Positions 25,449 through 39,409 of a stretch of DNA of 64,000 nucleotides are shown here, piece after piece. How positions within the stretch are numbered: position 1 is the stretch's first letter; every line of letters starts with the position of its first letter. The translations under genes were made by a program, and so were the position numbers. The DNA comes from Paenibacillus radicis (ex Gao et al. 2016) (GTDB lineage: Bacteria > Bacillota > Bacilli > Paenibacillales > Paenibacillaceae): positions 619,324 to 683,323 of the forward strand of contig NZ_BMHY01000003.1 in NCBI RefSeq assembly GCF_014641555.1. Direction: 5' to 3'. The notes beneath the pieces are model-generated. The model searched no databases, had not been told where the DNA came from, and saw only the letters and a list, made by a program, of their open reading frames with translations.

Positions 25449-28400
25449 TTATTTTCGATTTTTGCGTACGAACGCAGCAGTCGCGTTACCGCCGCCGCCT
25501 CCGTTTTTCTTCTTCCTCTTCTTATTCTTGCCTTCTTCGCCGGAATTATTCACGTCAGGCGAAACTTGTTTATTATTTTCGTTGGGCTGAGCTTCAGCTG
25601 CCGGTTTCGGCCGACCTCCGCCAGGTGTGCCAGCACTGCCTGCATGACCTCTCGGGCCTGCCGTACCGCCGCCGCCTGCACCATTGCCGCCTCTAGCACC
25701 GCCGCTGCGCCCGCGGCCGCCTTGACCACCGCTGCCGCCACGACCGCCGCGGCCATCACGTCTCTCCGAGCGAGGATCCTCGCCCGTGTCGCCGCCCCAG
25801 CTTTTGCTGCCCTCTCGGATGGGCAGCCCCCACATATCGGTACGCGGAACGCTTTTGCCGCCGCGTACACGTCTGCCTGGCTCCAGCGGCTCCGCCGGCT
25901 TTTGCCACGGCGAACCCTCAGCCGCTGCGCCTGTACCGGTAGCACCTGTTGAGCCCTCGGCTCCAGCGCCTCTGCGCCGGCGCTTGCCGCCCTCGTTCTT
26001 GTTCACTTCATCTCTCGCTTCGTTCACTTCTGCAACACCTTTCCCCCGGCCGCCGGATCTCTCATCTCTCGGCACGCCCAATGCTATAGAATCGTTCTTG
26101 CCACGGCCTTCGCCTTTTTCGCCGTTTCCGCCGCTGCCTTTGCCGCCTTTAGCCTTCGCTGCATCGCCTAACGCGCCAGCGGCTCCATTGCCGCCTTTAC
26201 CACGGCGATCGCCCTTGCCACCCTTAGCTGGTGCAAGCGCGCCCACGCCGCCTTTGGCGCGGTCACCGCCGCCGCCGCGCTTTCCGCCGCGTCCGCGATC
26301 ATCCGCTCCGCCACGGCCGAATCCGCCGCGCTTCTTCGCGCCGCGGCCTACGCCGAAGCCAGCATCAGCTACGCCTTTGAATCCGCTGCGCGGTTTCATA
26401 TCGACCATCTCGAAATCCATCGTATACTCTTCCATGTTCACTCTAGCCAGACGGATCTTCACTTCGTCGCCAATGCGGTACACCTTCGAAGTGCGCTCGC
26501 CAATCAGCACCATGTGAAGCTCGTGGAAATGGTAATAATCGTCGGTCAAATCACTCAGACGAATAAGCCCTTCCACCGTATTGTCCAGCTCGACGAACAT
26601 GCCGAAGCTCGTTACGCTGCTAATAATGCCGTTGAACTCTTCTCCGACCTTATCCAGCATAAATTCGCATTTTTTCAGCTTATCTGTGTCCCGCTCCGCA
26701 TCGACGGCCACGCGCTCCCGCTCGGACGAATGCTGGGCATAATCCGGCATACGAGCCATCAGCGCCTCCTGGCGCTTCTCCGGCAGCGAGCCGCCGTTCT
26801 CCAGCACTTCGCGAATAACGCGGTGAATGACCAAATCGGGATACCGGCGAATCGGCGAAGTGAAGTGTGTGTAGAACTCCGCAGCCAAACCGAAGTGACC
26901 CAAACAGTCCGCATCGTATTTCGCTTGTTTCATCGAACGAAGCATAACGGTCGAGATAACCGTCTCTTCCTTCGTGCCGTGAATCTCCTCCAGCAGCGTC
27001 TGAAGCGCGCGCGGATGGACCGAATTGCCCTTGCCTTTCACGACGTAGCCAAAATTCGACGCAAATTGCATAAAATGAAGCAGCTTCTCCTGATCCGGGT
27101 CCTCATGAATCCGGTACAGGAAAGGCACTCGCAGCCAGTGGAAATGCTCGGCAACCGTTTCGTTCGCCGACAGCATGAACTCCTCGATAATCTGCTCCGC
27201 GACAGAACGTTCCCGCTTCACGATATCGACAGCTTTGCCTTGCTCGTCCACGATAACCTTCGATTCTTGAAAATCGAAATCGATCGCGCCGCGCTTCATC
27301 CGCTTCTTCCGCAGTCTCATTGCCAGCTCTTCCATCAGCTTGAACATATCAAGCAGATCGGCATAGCGTTCCTTCAGCTCAGTCTCCGGCTCTTCTTCAG
27401 TCGCCGTCAACAGCTTGCGTACGTTGGAGTATGTCATCCGCTCTTTCGTCTTGATGACGCTCGTGAACACCTCATGGCGTACCCGTTTCAGCGTTTTCGC
27501 ATCAAACTCCATCTCACAGGACAAAGTCAACCGGTCTACCTGCGGGTTGAGCGAGCAGATACCGTTCGACAGCCGATGCGGCAGCATCGGAATGACGCGA
27601 TCCACCAGATAGACGCTGCAGCCGCGCCGGAACGCCTCTTGGTCCAGCTCCGACTTTTCCGTCACGTAATAGCCTACGTCGGCAATGTGTACGCCCAGCA
27701 AATAGTTGCCGTTATCCAGCCGCTTCACATGAACCGCATCGTCAAGATCCTTCGCGTCCTCGCCGTCGATGGTAACGATGACTTCATCGCGCAGATCCCG
27801 CCGGCCTTGCTGAATAATCTCTTCCTCCGTGATGGAATCGGGAGCGGCTTCTGCCTCTGCCAGCACCTCGTCCGTAAAACTCTCCGGAAGCTGATGCTTG
27901 CGAATAATCGACAAAATGTCGATTCCGGGATCATTCTTATGTCCCAAAATTTCGATAATTTCTCCCGTTGCGGCAGCGCGCCCTTCAGGATACGACACAA
28001 TTCGCGCCACGACTTTTTGGCCCGTAACTGCGCCTTGGAATTCACCCTTAGCGATAAAAATATCGCGGTTGATCCGTTTATCGTCTGGAACAACGAAGCC
28101 AAACGACTCATGGTTCTCGAATGTGCCGACCACTTGAACAACTGCGCGCTGCACGATTCGTACAACCTCGCCCTCCAAGCGGCCCCCGCTTTCGCTTTGC
28201 GAAGTAATACGGACGAGAACGATATCGCCGTTCATCGCGCTTTTCTGATCATTGGCATGTATATAAACGTCAGGGTGGTCCTTCTCGTCAGGCAGCAGAA
28301 AAGCAAAGCCCTTCGCATGCGCCTGCACCTTCCCTCTCAGCAGGTTCATCCGCTCGGGAACACCATAGCGCTCATTGCGCGTCCGGATGACTTTCCCTTC

Positions 28401-28544
28401 CTCTTCGAGCTGATTAAGCATTTTCAAAAATAGCTTGAACTCTGCGGCATTCGCGATGCCGAAATGCTGCTCCAGCTCCTGGTAGGTCATCGGCTTATAT
28501 GCCGTCTCCCGCATAAAATCAAGCAGTTCCTGCTCTTGCATCAT
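25449..28544 (-). CDS. rnr: Ribonuclease R with a very long Gly-rich basic tail
   Basis: 1031 residues. In order: winged-helix N-terminus (about 1-70), two cold-shock domains (about 70-210), the RNB catalytic domain (about 240-590; [12 protein letters not shown] holds the metal-binding aspartates), an S1 domain (about 625-705), then about 310 residues of low-complexity Gly/Arg/Lys/Ala sequence with many RGG and KGG units. RNase R is a 3'-5' exonuclease that degrades structured RNA and, with tmRNA-SmpB, the stalled mRNA. Usual length is near 770-820, so the tail is exceptional. The ATG at 28544 follows AAGGAC; the 16 codons before it have no ribosome site. Confidence 0.94.
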   Translation of the reverse strand: MMQEQELLDFMRETAYKPMTYQELEQHFGIANAAEFKLFLKMLNQLEEEGKVIRTRNERYGVPERMNLLRGKVQAHAKGFAFLLPDEKDHPDVYIHANDQKSAMNGDIVLVRITSQSESGGRLEGEVVRIVQRAVVQVVGTFENHESFGFVVPDDKRINRDIFIAKGEFQGAVTGQKVVARIVSYPEGRAAATGEIIEILGHKNDPGIDILSIIRKHQLPESFTDEVLAEAEAAPDSITEEEIIQQGRRDLRDEVIVTIDGEDAKDLDDAVHVKRLDNGNYLLGVHIADVGYYVTEKSELDQEAFRRGCSVYLVDRVIPMLPHRLSNGICSLNPQVDRLTLSCEMEFDAKTLKRVRHEVFTSVIKTKERMTYSNVRKLLTATEEEPETELKERYADLLDMFKLMEELAMRLRKKRMKRGAIDFDFQESKVIVDEQGKAVDIVKRERSVAEQIIEEFMLSANETVAEHFHWLRVPFLYRIHEDPDQEKLLHFMQFASNFGYVVKGKGNSVHPRALQTLLEEIHGTKEETVISTVMLRSMKQAKYDADCLGHFGLAAEFYTHFTSPIRRYPDLVIHRVIREVLENGGSLPEKRQEALMARMPDYAQHSSERERVAVDAERDTDKLKKCEFMLDKVGEEFNGIISSVTSFGMFVELDNTVEGLIRLSDLTDDYYHFHELHMVLIGERTSKVYRIGDEVKIRLARVNMEEYTMDFEMVDMKPRSGFKGVADAGFGVGRGAKKRGGFGRGGADDRGRGGKRGGGGDRAKGGVGALAPAKGGKGDRRGKGGNGAAGALGDAAKAKGGKGSGGNGEKGEGRGKNDSIALGVPRDERSGGRGKGVAEVNEARDEVNKNEGGKRRRRGAGAEGSTGATGTGAAAEGSPWQKPAEPLEPGRRVRGGKSVPRTDMWGLPIREGSKSWGGDTGEDPRSERRDGRGGRGGSGGQGGRGRSGGARGGNGAGGGGTAGPRGHAGSAGTPGGGRPKPAAEAQPNENNKQVSPDVNNSGEEGKNKKRKKKNGGGGGNATAAFVRKNRK

Positions 28545-28680
28545 AATTGTCCTTTTCACCTCATACACCGGTAGTTCTATCATGACTTGCATCCATTGCT
28601 GCCGGTTGATAGATTATCATATACCATTTAGTATACACGAAATAAGGGGCCCGCATCCGCGCATTCTGGAAAATACAACA

Positions 28681-28713
28681 AAAAAAAGCAGAAGGCTTCA
28701 CCTTCCGCTTTTC
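28681..28713 (-). terminator. Terminator between secG and rnr
   Basis: AAAGCGGAAGG, 5-nt loop, CCTTCTGCTTT and a run of T on the minus strand, 11 bp after secG. Confidence 0.85.
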
Positions 28714-28723
28714 GGTACAACTT

Positions 28724-28960
28724 CTACAGTTTCACAACGTATGCAACAATCAAGGACAACACGAAAAATCCGACTGCAAGTCCAACTGTCAGACGTTGCA
28801 AGAACAAATCCAGACCGCGTGCTTTCTGTTTACCGAACAAGTGCTCAGCACCGCCGGAGATCGCACCAGACAAGCCAGCGCTTTTGCCCTTTTGCAGCAA
28901 AACGACCGTGATCAAACCGACCGAGAAGAGTACGAGCAATATTTTCAAAAAGATTTCCAT
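28724..28960 (-). CDS. secG: Protein translocase subunit SecG
   Basis: 78 residues with two membrane helices (about 3-22 and 55-75) joined by the loop [29 protein letters not shown], typical of SecG. It assists SecYE in protein export. The ATG at 28960 follows GGAGGTG. The upstream 21 codons of the open frame have no start signal. Confidence 0.95.
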   Translation of the reverse strand: MEIFLKILLVLFSVGLITVVLLQKGKSAGLSGAISGGAEHLFGKQKARGLDLFLQRLTVGLAVGFFVLSLIVAYVVKL

Positions 28961-29057
28961 TTCATCCACCTCCAGCACAGGAGCTCCGTTAAAAACACAT
29001 AAATCGATTGTAGCATAGCCCATCTACGAATTCAATAGTTTAGATCGCCTGCCTGCT

Positions 29058-29837
29058 TCATCCAGTTTTACCCGACAGATCAAAGCTTTCAAAGAACGCC
29101 AAATTCTGCTTTGCGCTCTCCACTGCGCTTACCGCAAACTGCTCCTGCTCGACAATCATATATTGGACACCTGCGCGGATAGCTTCCGGAATCAGACGTT
29201 CGTAACCGACCTTGCCGCTTCCCAGCTCCATATCACGCCGCCCGTCGCTTAAATCTTTGAAATGAGCCAGCGGCACCCGCCCGGCATATCTGCGCAAATA
29301 GTCGACCGGATCATTACCCGCCACATACACCCATCCCAAATCAAACTCCATCGTCATGAGCTCCGCTGGCACCCGCTCCAGCAAATGATCAATAGCCGGG
29401 CGGCCCGCAACGAGCTTGAACTCGGCTTCGTGATTATGATAACCATACTTCAAACCATAACGCGAAGCTTGCTCCCCGCAACGGTAGAAAAGCTCCGCAA
29501 GCCGGGCCAGTTCATCGATCGTCGGTTGTGCCGGTAAAGGCGCCCACGGCGTGATGACATGCTTCAAGCCTAATTCGGATGCATACTCCAACTGAGCCTC
29601 AAACTCCGATTCCATTCGATCCGGATTCGTGAAATTTAGCCCAATATGAGCCGAAGGTGCGGTTAGGCCCAGCTGATTCAACCTTTGTCTTAGCAGTCTA
29701 GCCGGCGTATCGTAAAATCCTGCAAATTCCACTGCCTCATACCCGATGTCGGCCACTAGAGCCAACGTGCCTAGAAAATCACGCTGCGCCAAATCGCGAA
29801 GCGAGTACATCTGGATTGCAACCGTCGGAATGGACAT
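29058..29837 (-). CDS. Sugar phosphate isomerase/epimerase-like TIM barrel protein
   Basis: 259 residues of the xylose-isomerase-like/AP-endonuclease-2 family: VAIQMYSLRD at the start, EAVEFAGFY, YHNHEAEF with metal-ligand His and Glu, and MEFDLGWV. Members isomerise or epimerise sugars or inositol derivatives; the substrate here is unknown. It lies alone between secG and the glycolytic operon and ends in a putative metal-binding VEQEQF strand. Confidence 0.82.
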   Translation of the reverse strand: MSIPTVAIQMYSLRDLAQRDFLGTLALVADIGYEAVEFAGFYDTPARLLRQRLNQLGLTAPSAHIGLNFTNPDRMESEFEAQLEYASELGLKHVITPWAPLPAQPTIDELARLAELFYRCGEQASRYGLKYGYHNHEAEFKLVAGRPAIDHLLERVPAELMTMEFDLGWVYVAGNDPVDYLRRYAGRVPLAHFKDLSDGRRDMELGSGKVGYERLIPEAIRAGVQYMIVEQEQFAVSAVESAKQNLAFFESFDLSGKTG

Positions 29838-29916
29838 GCTGTTGCACCGCCGCCTTATAGGAGTATTCCCTGCTTAAAAAGGAGTTCCACCCGCACGGCC
29901 GTTTTCCTTCTCACAC

Positions 29917-29950
29917 AAAAAAGAAGAGCACCCCACAGGATGCTCTTCTC
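29917..29950 (-). terminator. Terminator of the glycolytic operon
   Basis: AGAAGAGCA and TGCTCTTCT arms with TTTTTT on the minus strand, about 36 bp after the eno stop. Confidence 0.85.
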
Positions 29951-29985
29951 TCTATCAGAGGCAATCGGGCTAAGCCCGACCGGCC

Positions 29986-33665
<3,680 letters not shown>

Positions 33666-33671
33666 TTAAGC

Positions 33672-34853
33672 TTATTTATCGTTAAGAGCTACAACGCCAG
33701 GAAGCACTTTGCCTTCCATGAACTCGAGGGAAGCGCCGCCGCCTGTCGAGATGAAGTTCATACGGTCAGCCAGGCCGAATTTCTCAGCTGCTGCAGCGGA
33801 GTCGCCGCCGCCGATTACTGTATAGCCTTCTGTTTCAGCACAAGCATTTGCTACAGCTTGCGTGCCGTGCGAGAATGGCTCGATTTCGAATACGCCCATT
33901 GGTCCGTTCCATACGACCAGCTTGGAGTTTTTGATCACGTCAGCGTAAATTTCACGCGTTTTCGGACCGATGTCGATGCCTTCCCAGTCAGCTGGGATGC
34001 TGTCGATGCTAACGATGTTCGTGTTCGCGTTTTTACTGAAATCGTCAGCTACAACGATATCGACAGGGATCAGGAAGTTTTTGCCCAGCTTCTTCGCTTT
34101 CTCGATGAACTCGAGTGCCAGATCCAGCTTCGAGTTGTCAACGAGCGATTGGCCGATTTCATGGCCTTGCGCTTTGAAGAAAGTGTAGGACAGGCCGCCG
34201 CCGATGATGATGTTGTCGGCAATCTCGATCATTTTGTTGATGACGTCGATTTTGTCTTTCACTTTAGAACCGCCTACGATCGCCGTGAACGGACGCTCAG
34301 GGTTGTTCAGTGCTTTGCCCAGTACATCCAGCTCTCTTTCCATCAGAAGGCCGGATACGGCCGGCAGATGATGTGCAATGCCTTCCGTCGATGCATGTGC
34401 GCGGTGAGCAGCGCCAAATGCGTCGTTGACATACAGGTCGGCCAGTTCAGCGAAAGCTTGCGCCAGCTGCGAATCATTTTTCTCTTCGCCTTCGTTGAAA
34501 CGAACGTTTTCAAGCAACAGCACGTCGCCTTCGTTCAAAGCCGCGATTTGCGCTTTAACCGCTTCGCCTGTGGATTCGGAAGCTTTCGCAACCGGTTTGC
34601 CCAGCAGCTCGGAGAGGCGTTCAGCAGCAGGAGTCAGACGAAGCTCTTCCACAACTTGACCATTTGGACGGCCAAGGTGGCTTGCCAAGATGACTTTTGC
34701 GCCTTTTTCGATCAGGAAGTTAATTGTCGGAAGCGTCTCGCGAATCCGTTTGTCATCGGTAATTTTGCCATCTTCGAGCGGCACGTTGAAATCCACGCGT
34801 ACAAATACGCGTTTGCCGGCTACTTCTACGTCACGAACACTTTTCTTATTCAT
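33672..34853 (-). CDS. pgk: Phosphoglycerate kinase
   Basis: 393 residues with [13 protein letters not shown] near the N-terminus, [11 protein letters not shown], and the C-terminal nucleotide site including GGGDSAAA. It makes ATP from 1,3-bisphosphoglycerate. CAGGAGGG precedes the ATG. It is separated from gap by 247 bp containing two strong hairpins. Confidence 0.97.
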   Translation of the reverse strand: MNKKSVRDVEVAGKRVFVRVDFNVPLEDGKITDDKRIRETLPTINFLIEKGAKVILASHLGRPNGQVVEELRLTPAAERLSELLGKPVAKASESTGEAVKAQIAALNEGDVLLLENVRFNEGEEKNDSQLAQAFAELADLYVNDAFGAAHRAHASTEGIAHHLPAVSGLLMERELDVLGKALNNPERPFTAIVGGSKVKDKIDVINKMIEIADNIIIGGGLSYTFFKAQGHEIGQSLVDNSKLDLALEFIEKAKKLGKNFLIPVDIVVADDFSKNANTNIVSIDSIPADWEGIDIGPKTREIYADVIKNSKLVVWNGPMGVFEIEPFSHGTQAVANACAETEGYTVIGGGDSAAAAEKFGLADRMNFISTGGGASLEFMEGKVLPGVVALNDK

Positions 34854-34955
34854 ATCGTATACCCTCCTGATTGGTTGCTTATTCGGTCGAACCTGTTAAG
34901 TAAGGACAATGAATGGACGCTTGGAAAATAGAAAGCGGTGAATGTGCAGGCATAG

Positions 34956-34990
34956 AAACGGCGTTCCTTCATGGAGAAGGAACGCCGTTT
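34956..34990. terminator. First hairpin between gap and pgk
   Basis: AAACGGCGTTCCTTC and GAAGGAACGCCGTTT pair perfectly over 15 bp with a 5-nt loop. No U-tract follows, so it may be a processing or stability element as much as a terminator. Confidence 0.6.
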
Positions 34991-35030
34991 GCTTCGCCCC
35001 ACGCGTTACCGGGAGCGCTGCAGACTAAGC

Positions 35031-35060
35031 GCATCCCGGATCATGAATGATCCGGGATGC
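35031..35060. terminator. Second hairpin between gap and pgk
   Basis: GCATCCCGGATCA and TGATCCGGGATGC pair perfectly over 13 bp around TGAA. It lies 40 bp after the gap stop codon. It probably lowers read-through or protects the gap 3' end. Confidence 0.6.
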
Positions 35061-35099
35061 AAGCGTTCCTTGCAATTAGGGGAACATGCTCCCTTAGTC

Positions 35100-36116
<1,017 letters not shown>

Positions 36117-36201
36117 CTAAATGTTTTTTAAGGGCTAAATGTATTTTCAAAACGTTCTGCAGCTATCCCAGGTGACCGCCACAAACCGTTAAGACACAAA
36201 T

Positions 36202-37242
36202 CTAATGGGACTGTTCTTGCTCGATAATCGATACGATTTCCAGCGCTGCCGCTTCGTCCACGACGATTACGTCGTTATGACCGAACCGCATCACCGCTGC
36301 GATCGCTTCACCTTTGCTTTTGCCGCCGGCGACACCGATAACAACCTCAGTCTTAACAATATCATCCAAACGTAATCCTACCGTCTGCATTTGATGCACA
36401 ACCCGGCCCTCACGGTCAAAATAATAACCGAATGCCTCCGCCAACGCGCCATCTCTCGTCATCGCATCCAGCAGCTCCGGCTTCAGCCTTCGCCTGCGGG
36501 CCATCACTTTGGCATCTCCAATTCCGTGTACGACGATACGTGCGCTTCGAATGACATCGACAATCTCACGAATGTTGGGCTCTTGCATAATAGAAGCATA
36601 CGCCTCTTCGCCCAAATGATCCGGTACATGCAGCAGCCGGTAATTCGCACCAGTGCGCTTTGCCATTGTCGAGGCGATTGTGTTTGCTTGGTAGTCTAGG
36701 CTTTCGCCAAGGCCGCCTCTTGCCGGTACGAACCAATTCGTCTTCAGCGGAGCCGAAGTCGTTAATTGATTGGCTACCTGCTCAATCGTTGTTCCGCCAG
36801 TTACGGCCACTACATCTCCGGGCTCCATAACCTTGCGAAGCACTTGGCATGCCGCTCGTCCAAGCTCCCGCTTCGTTTGCACGGATTGCTCCGAATCCCC
36901 TGCCACAACAATAACTTGGGGCAAACCGAAAGCGGTCTGAATTTTTTCTTCCAGTTCGGATAAGCCGAACATCGTCGTGTAGAAGGGCTCCAATTGCTCC
37001 AATAGCTCTCGGCCCGCCTCACTTATCCGCATTCCCGTTGGGTGAATCTCTAGCAAGCCTTGCGATTTCAGAAAATCGGTCTCCGCGCGCAGCACCCGTT
37101 CCGTCATCGATAATGACGAAGCCAAAGTCCGCCTGCCAATCAAATCGGATAACTGGACCTGATTTAAGATGGAGTACCGCTTCCGCATCACTTCGAGCAA
37201 ATCCGGGAGAAGCTGCTGCTGCAGTTCAATAATCTGGCGCAT
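36202..37242 (-). CDS. cggR: Central glycolytic genes regulator CggR
   Basis: 346 residues of the SorC/DeoR family. An N-terminal HTH (about 25-75: YSILNQVQLSDLIGRRTLASSLSMTER-type) is followed by a sugar-phosphate-binding domain with GGTT and the late VIGVAGGKSKGEAI. It represses its own operon; in B. subtilis fructose-1,6-bisphosphate releases it. It is the first gene of cggR-gap-pgk-tpiA-gpmI-eno, and the operator is upstream. Confidence 0.95.
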   Translation of the reverse strand: MRQIIELQQQLLPDLLEVMRKRYSILNQVQLSDLIGRRTLASSLSMTERVLRAETDFLKSQGLLEIHPTGMRISEAGRELLEQLEPFYTTMFGLSELEEKIQTAFGLPQVIVVAGDSEQSVQTKRELGRAACQVLRKVMEPGDVVAVTGGTTIEQVANQLTTSAPLKTNWFVPARGGLGESLDYQANTIASTMAKRTGANYRLLHVPDHLGEEAYASIMQEPNIREIVDVIRSARIVVHGIGDAKVMARRRRLKPELLDAMTRDGALAEAFGYYFDREGRVVHQMQTVGLRLDDIVKTEVVIGVAGGKSKGEAIAAVMRFGHNDVIVVDEAAALEIVSIIEQEQSH

Positions 37243-37313
37243 CCTCTATTATTCACTCCATCGGCTCACTGCGTTTTGGAACGGTGATGAGCATTTCGTT
37301 GATATAGGCCGTT

Positions 37314-37351
37314 GGACTCAATATGTCCCGCATGCTCATTTTAAGTCCCAC
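37314..37351 (-). promoter_or_regulatory. CggR operator
   Basis: Minus strand: GTGGGAC-N6-TGAGC-ATG-CGGGAC-ATATTG-AGTCC, two direct GGGAC half-sites spaced 21 bp apart, closely matching the B. subtilis gapA operator. It lies directly downstream of the promoter, 72 bp before the cggR start, so bound CggR would block elongation. Confidence 0.85.
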
Positions 37352-37355
37352 CTTT

Positions 37356-37384
37356 ATTTTAGCTAAAAGTTTAAACGTTAGCAA
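37356..37384 (-). promoter_or_regulatory. Sigma-A promoter of the glycolytic operon
   Basis: TTGCTA, 17 bp, TAAAAT on the minus strand, ending 4 bp from the CggR operator. Confidence 0.75.
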
Positions 37385-37398
37385 GCGAACATTTGAAC

Positions 37399-37427
37399 GT
37401 GAAAACGGTTACCGCCACCATTTTCAC
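37399..37427. promoter_or_regulatory. Inverted repeat containing a cre-like site upstream of the glycolytic promoter
   Basis: GTGAAAA and TTTTCAC are separated by 15 bp, 15 bp upstream of the -35 element. Within it TGAAAACGGTTACC (37400-37413) resembles a catabolite-response element with about three deviations. A CcpA role is possible but weakly supported. Confidence 0.35.
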
Positions 37428-37503
37428 AAATTTATTTTTCTCAGAGGCCTTGATTTCCCGCCCAGAATATCATATACTAATTTTTGCTGTTCCATTTAAT
37501 TAT

Positions 37504-37578
37504 GCGCCCGTGGTCCAATGGATATGACGTAGGCCTCCGGAGCCTGAGATCTAGGTTCGATTCCTAGCGGGCGCGCCA
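37504..37578 (+). tRNA. tRNA-Arg (anticodon CCG)
   Basis: 75 nt including encoded CCA. Acceptor GCGCCCG/CGGGCGC, anticodon stem TAGGC/GCCTG with loop CTCCGGA (anticodon CCG, reads CGG), T-arm TAGG-TTCGATT-CCTA. Confidence 0.95.
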
Positions 37579-37595
37579 TACTACTTTTGAATGCT

Positions 37596-37621
37596 AACCG
37601 CCCTTCTGGGGCGGTTTTTTT
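37596..37621 (+). terminator. Terminator of tRNA-Arg
   Basis: AACCGCCC, TTCT loop, GGGGCGGTT and a T-run 18 bp after the tRNA. Confidence 0.9.
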
Positions 37622-38496
37622 GCGTCTAGATAATAGCTGTCTTACTGCTTGTCCTATCTCAACCAGCGGCATTTAATTAATTCCCTTCATTCACAGCTTT
37701 AGCTTGCAAACAACACTTACAACACTTACCTCTTAATAATCAATGTATAGCCTTCTTTCTGCCCTTCATCATCTGCCTCACTCCATCCTTCTACGTCTTA
37801 CATCCTCTGACTTTCCAGCTTCCGCACATTCACCGCATGGTTACTTTAACCCTGCCAACTACTCAACGTTAGTCCACTAACTCGCATCGCATCCCCGAAC
37901 CTAGTACTCCATATCACTTATTACCCTCCAACTAACTCAACATAACTATGTATTTATGGCCCTGCAGCATATCAAAATGCAAATATGCAGGTTGATACCC
38001 CTCATATCACCTGTTTCAGACCATCAAAATGCAAAAATACATTTTGTATGCCTGATTTGATTCGAATTCGACGATTTATGCCCCATTCAACTGCACTTTT
38101 GCATTTTGAGCGCCATTTTAGAGCAAATCGGGCTCTTCAACCTGCACTTTTGCATTTTGATGTGGGTGAATGGTCAGATCAGCCTTTCCGGGGAAATATA
38201 TTCAGGTTACTTCAAACCACTTATCGAGTTTTGGAACTATGTGTCTTCAAGCAACTTAGAGTAGCATTTGGTCCAGTCATATGAGCGGCAGTTTATTATT
38301 CTCCCCTATCATGAAACATTACACCTCGCGCTGGGAGGTCTGCCACATTACTCCCGTTACTCAATCACGCGTTAAAACAGCCTTATTACTGGTCAAAACA
38401 ATCTAGTGGTTCAGCATGAATCAGCCCGTTTAATCTACTCTTAATGGTCATCTGACGGCCGTCAAACCGCGCCAAATCGGCGTCCGAAAACAATGG
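37622..38496. other. 875-bp gene-poor region before clpP
   Basis: I find no convincing coding frame or RNA gene. Its first 350 bp are pyrimidine-rich on the plus strand (many CT, TCC and ACT runs). The only clear structure is the four-palindrome array at 37973-38159. Nothing recognisable lies between that and the clpP promoter region. Confidence 0.5.
37973..38159. repeat. Array of four spaced palindromes, copy 2
   Basis: Units at 37973-37994, 38025-38046, 38088-38108 and 38138-38159, of the type CAAAATGCA-N4-TGCATTTTG, centres 52, 62 and 51 bp apart. Unit 1 and the reverse complement of unit 4 agree at about 22 of 24 positions (TCAAAATGCAAA...TGCAGGTTGA). The array centre (38066/38067) is a perfect TCGAATTCGA palindrome. 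The spacers do not resemble those of the copy at 24618-24803, yet their lengths match. Confidence 0.88.
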
Positions 38497-38513
38497 TTTG
38501 ACTATCTTTGACT
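38497..38513 (+). promoter_or_regulatory. CtsR operator of clpP
   Basis: TTTGACT-ATC-TTTGACT is the complement form of the CtsR heptad direct repeat (A/GGTCAAA-NAN-A/GGTCAAA) without mismatch. It overlaps the -35 element, so CtsR would block clpP until heat or protein stress. Confidence 0.85.
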
Positions 38514-38536
38514 TTTGAAATGCAATCCGCTATTAT
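38508..38536 (+). promoter_or_regulatory. Sigma-A promoter of clpP
   Basis: TTGACT, 17 bp, TATTAT. The second CtsR heptad contains the -35 hexamer. Predicted leader about 40 nt. Confidence 0.8.
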
Positions 38537-38583
38537 GGGATTACAGCAACATCATCTTTGTAATTTTCGAGGAGGGACTTACG

Positions 38584-39174
38584 TTGGACATGAATTTCGT
38601 TCCTATGGTTATTGAGCAAAACAATCGCGGAGAACGCGCTTATGACATTTATTCGCGGCTTCTGAAGGATCGCATCATCTTCCTCGGCACTGGCGTTAAT
38701 GATGTCGTGGCCAACTCGATCATCGCGCAATTGCTGTTCCTGGCGGCTGACGATCCCGAGAAAGACATTTCCATTTACATTAACAGCCCTGGCGGTTCGA
38801 TTACGGCGGGTATGGCTATCTATGATACGATGCAATACATTAAACCGGATGTGTCGACGATCTGCGTTGGCATGGCCGCTTCGATGGGTGCCTTCCTGCT
38901 GACAGCAGGCGCGAAAGGCAAACGCTATGCGCTGCCGAACAGCGAAGTTATGATTCACCAGCCGCTTGGCGGCGCAGAAGGCCAAGCGAGCGATATCGAA
39001 ATCCGCGCCCGCCGCATTCTGAAAATGCGTGACAAGCTCAACGGCATTCTGGCTGAACGTTCCGGCCAGCCGCTCGAGCGCATCGAGCGCGACACGGACC
39101 GCGATTACTTCATGAGCGCGGAAGAAGCAACAGCATACGGACTCGTCGACAAAGTCATCGAGAAAGTGCAATAA
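38584..39174 (+). CDS. clpP: ATP-dependent Clp protease proteolytic subunit
   Basis: 196 residues from the TTG at 38584, eight bases after GAGGAGG; the ATG two codons later (38590) is 14 bases away and would give [10 protein letters not shown], matching the B. subtilis N-terminus, so either is possible. Catalytic triad: Ser100 in GMAASMGAF, His125 in MIHQPLGG, Asp172 in ERDTDRD. With ClpC or ClpX it degrades misfolded and tagged proteins, including tmRNA-tagged ones. CtsR control is shown by the operator. Confidence 0.96.
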   Translation: MDMNFVPMVIEQNNRGERAYDIYSRLLKDRIIFLGTGVNDVVANSIIAQLLFLAADDPEKDISIYINSPGGSITAGMAIYDTMQYIKPDVSTICVGMAASMGAFLLTAGAKGKRYALPNSEVMIHQPLGGAEGQASDIEIRARRILKMRDKLNGILAERSGQPLERIERDTDRDYFMSAEEATAYGLVDKVIEKVQ

Positions 39175-39220
39175 TCATCTTCCATGGAGGAAGCTCCAAG
39201 CTTCCGCCTCCAAAGCACAG

Positions 39221-39257
39221 AAAAAAGGCGCCGCCCAGCAATGGGCGGCGCCTTTTT
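39221..39257. terminator. Terminator of clpP
   Basis: AAAAAGGCGCCGCCCA and its complement, with T-run on the plus strand and A-run before it, so it is bidirectional. Confidence 0.9.
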
Positions 39258-39409
39258 CTCCCTATTAGCAACAAGCCTATCGAATCACGGCCACCTCGGG
39301 CCGTCAAATTCCCGTCTTTTCCGCGCAATAAAAAAAGACTGCCTTAGTCTTTACAGACTTCAGCGACAGCCCCTTTAAATTCTCTGTGTGATCCGTGAAA
39401 AACAAGCGA

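Noticed and set aside
25786..28433. Long plus-strand frames (243 and 639 codons) opposite rnr
   Set aside because: They mirror the GC-rich rnr coding sequence. The rnr frame has all family motifs; these frames have only biased Pro/Arg-rich or Leu/Arg/His-rich composition.
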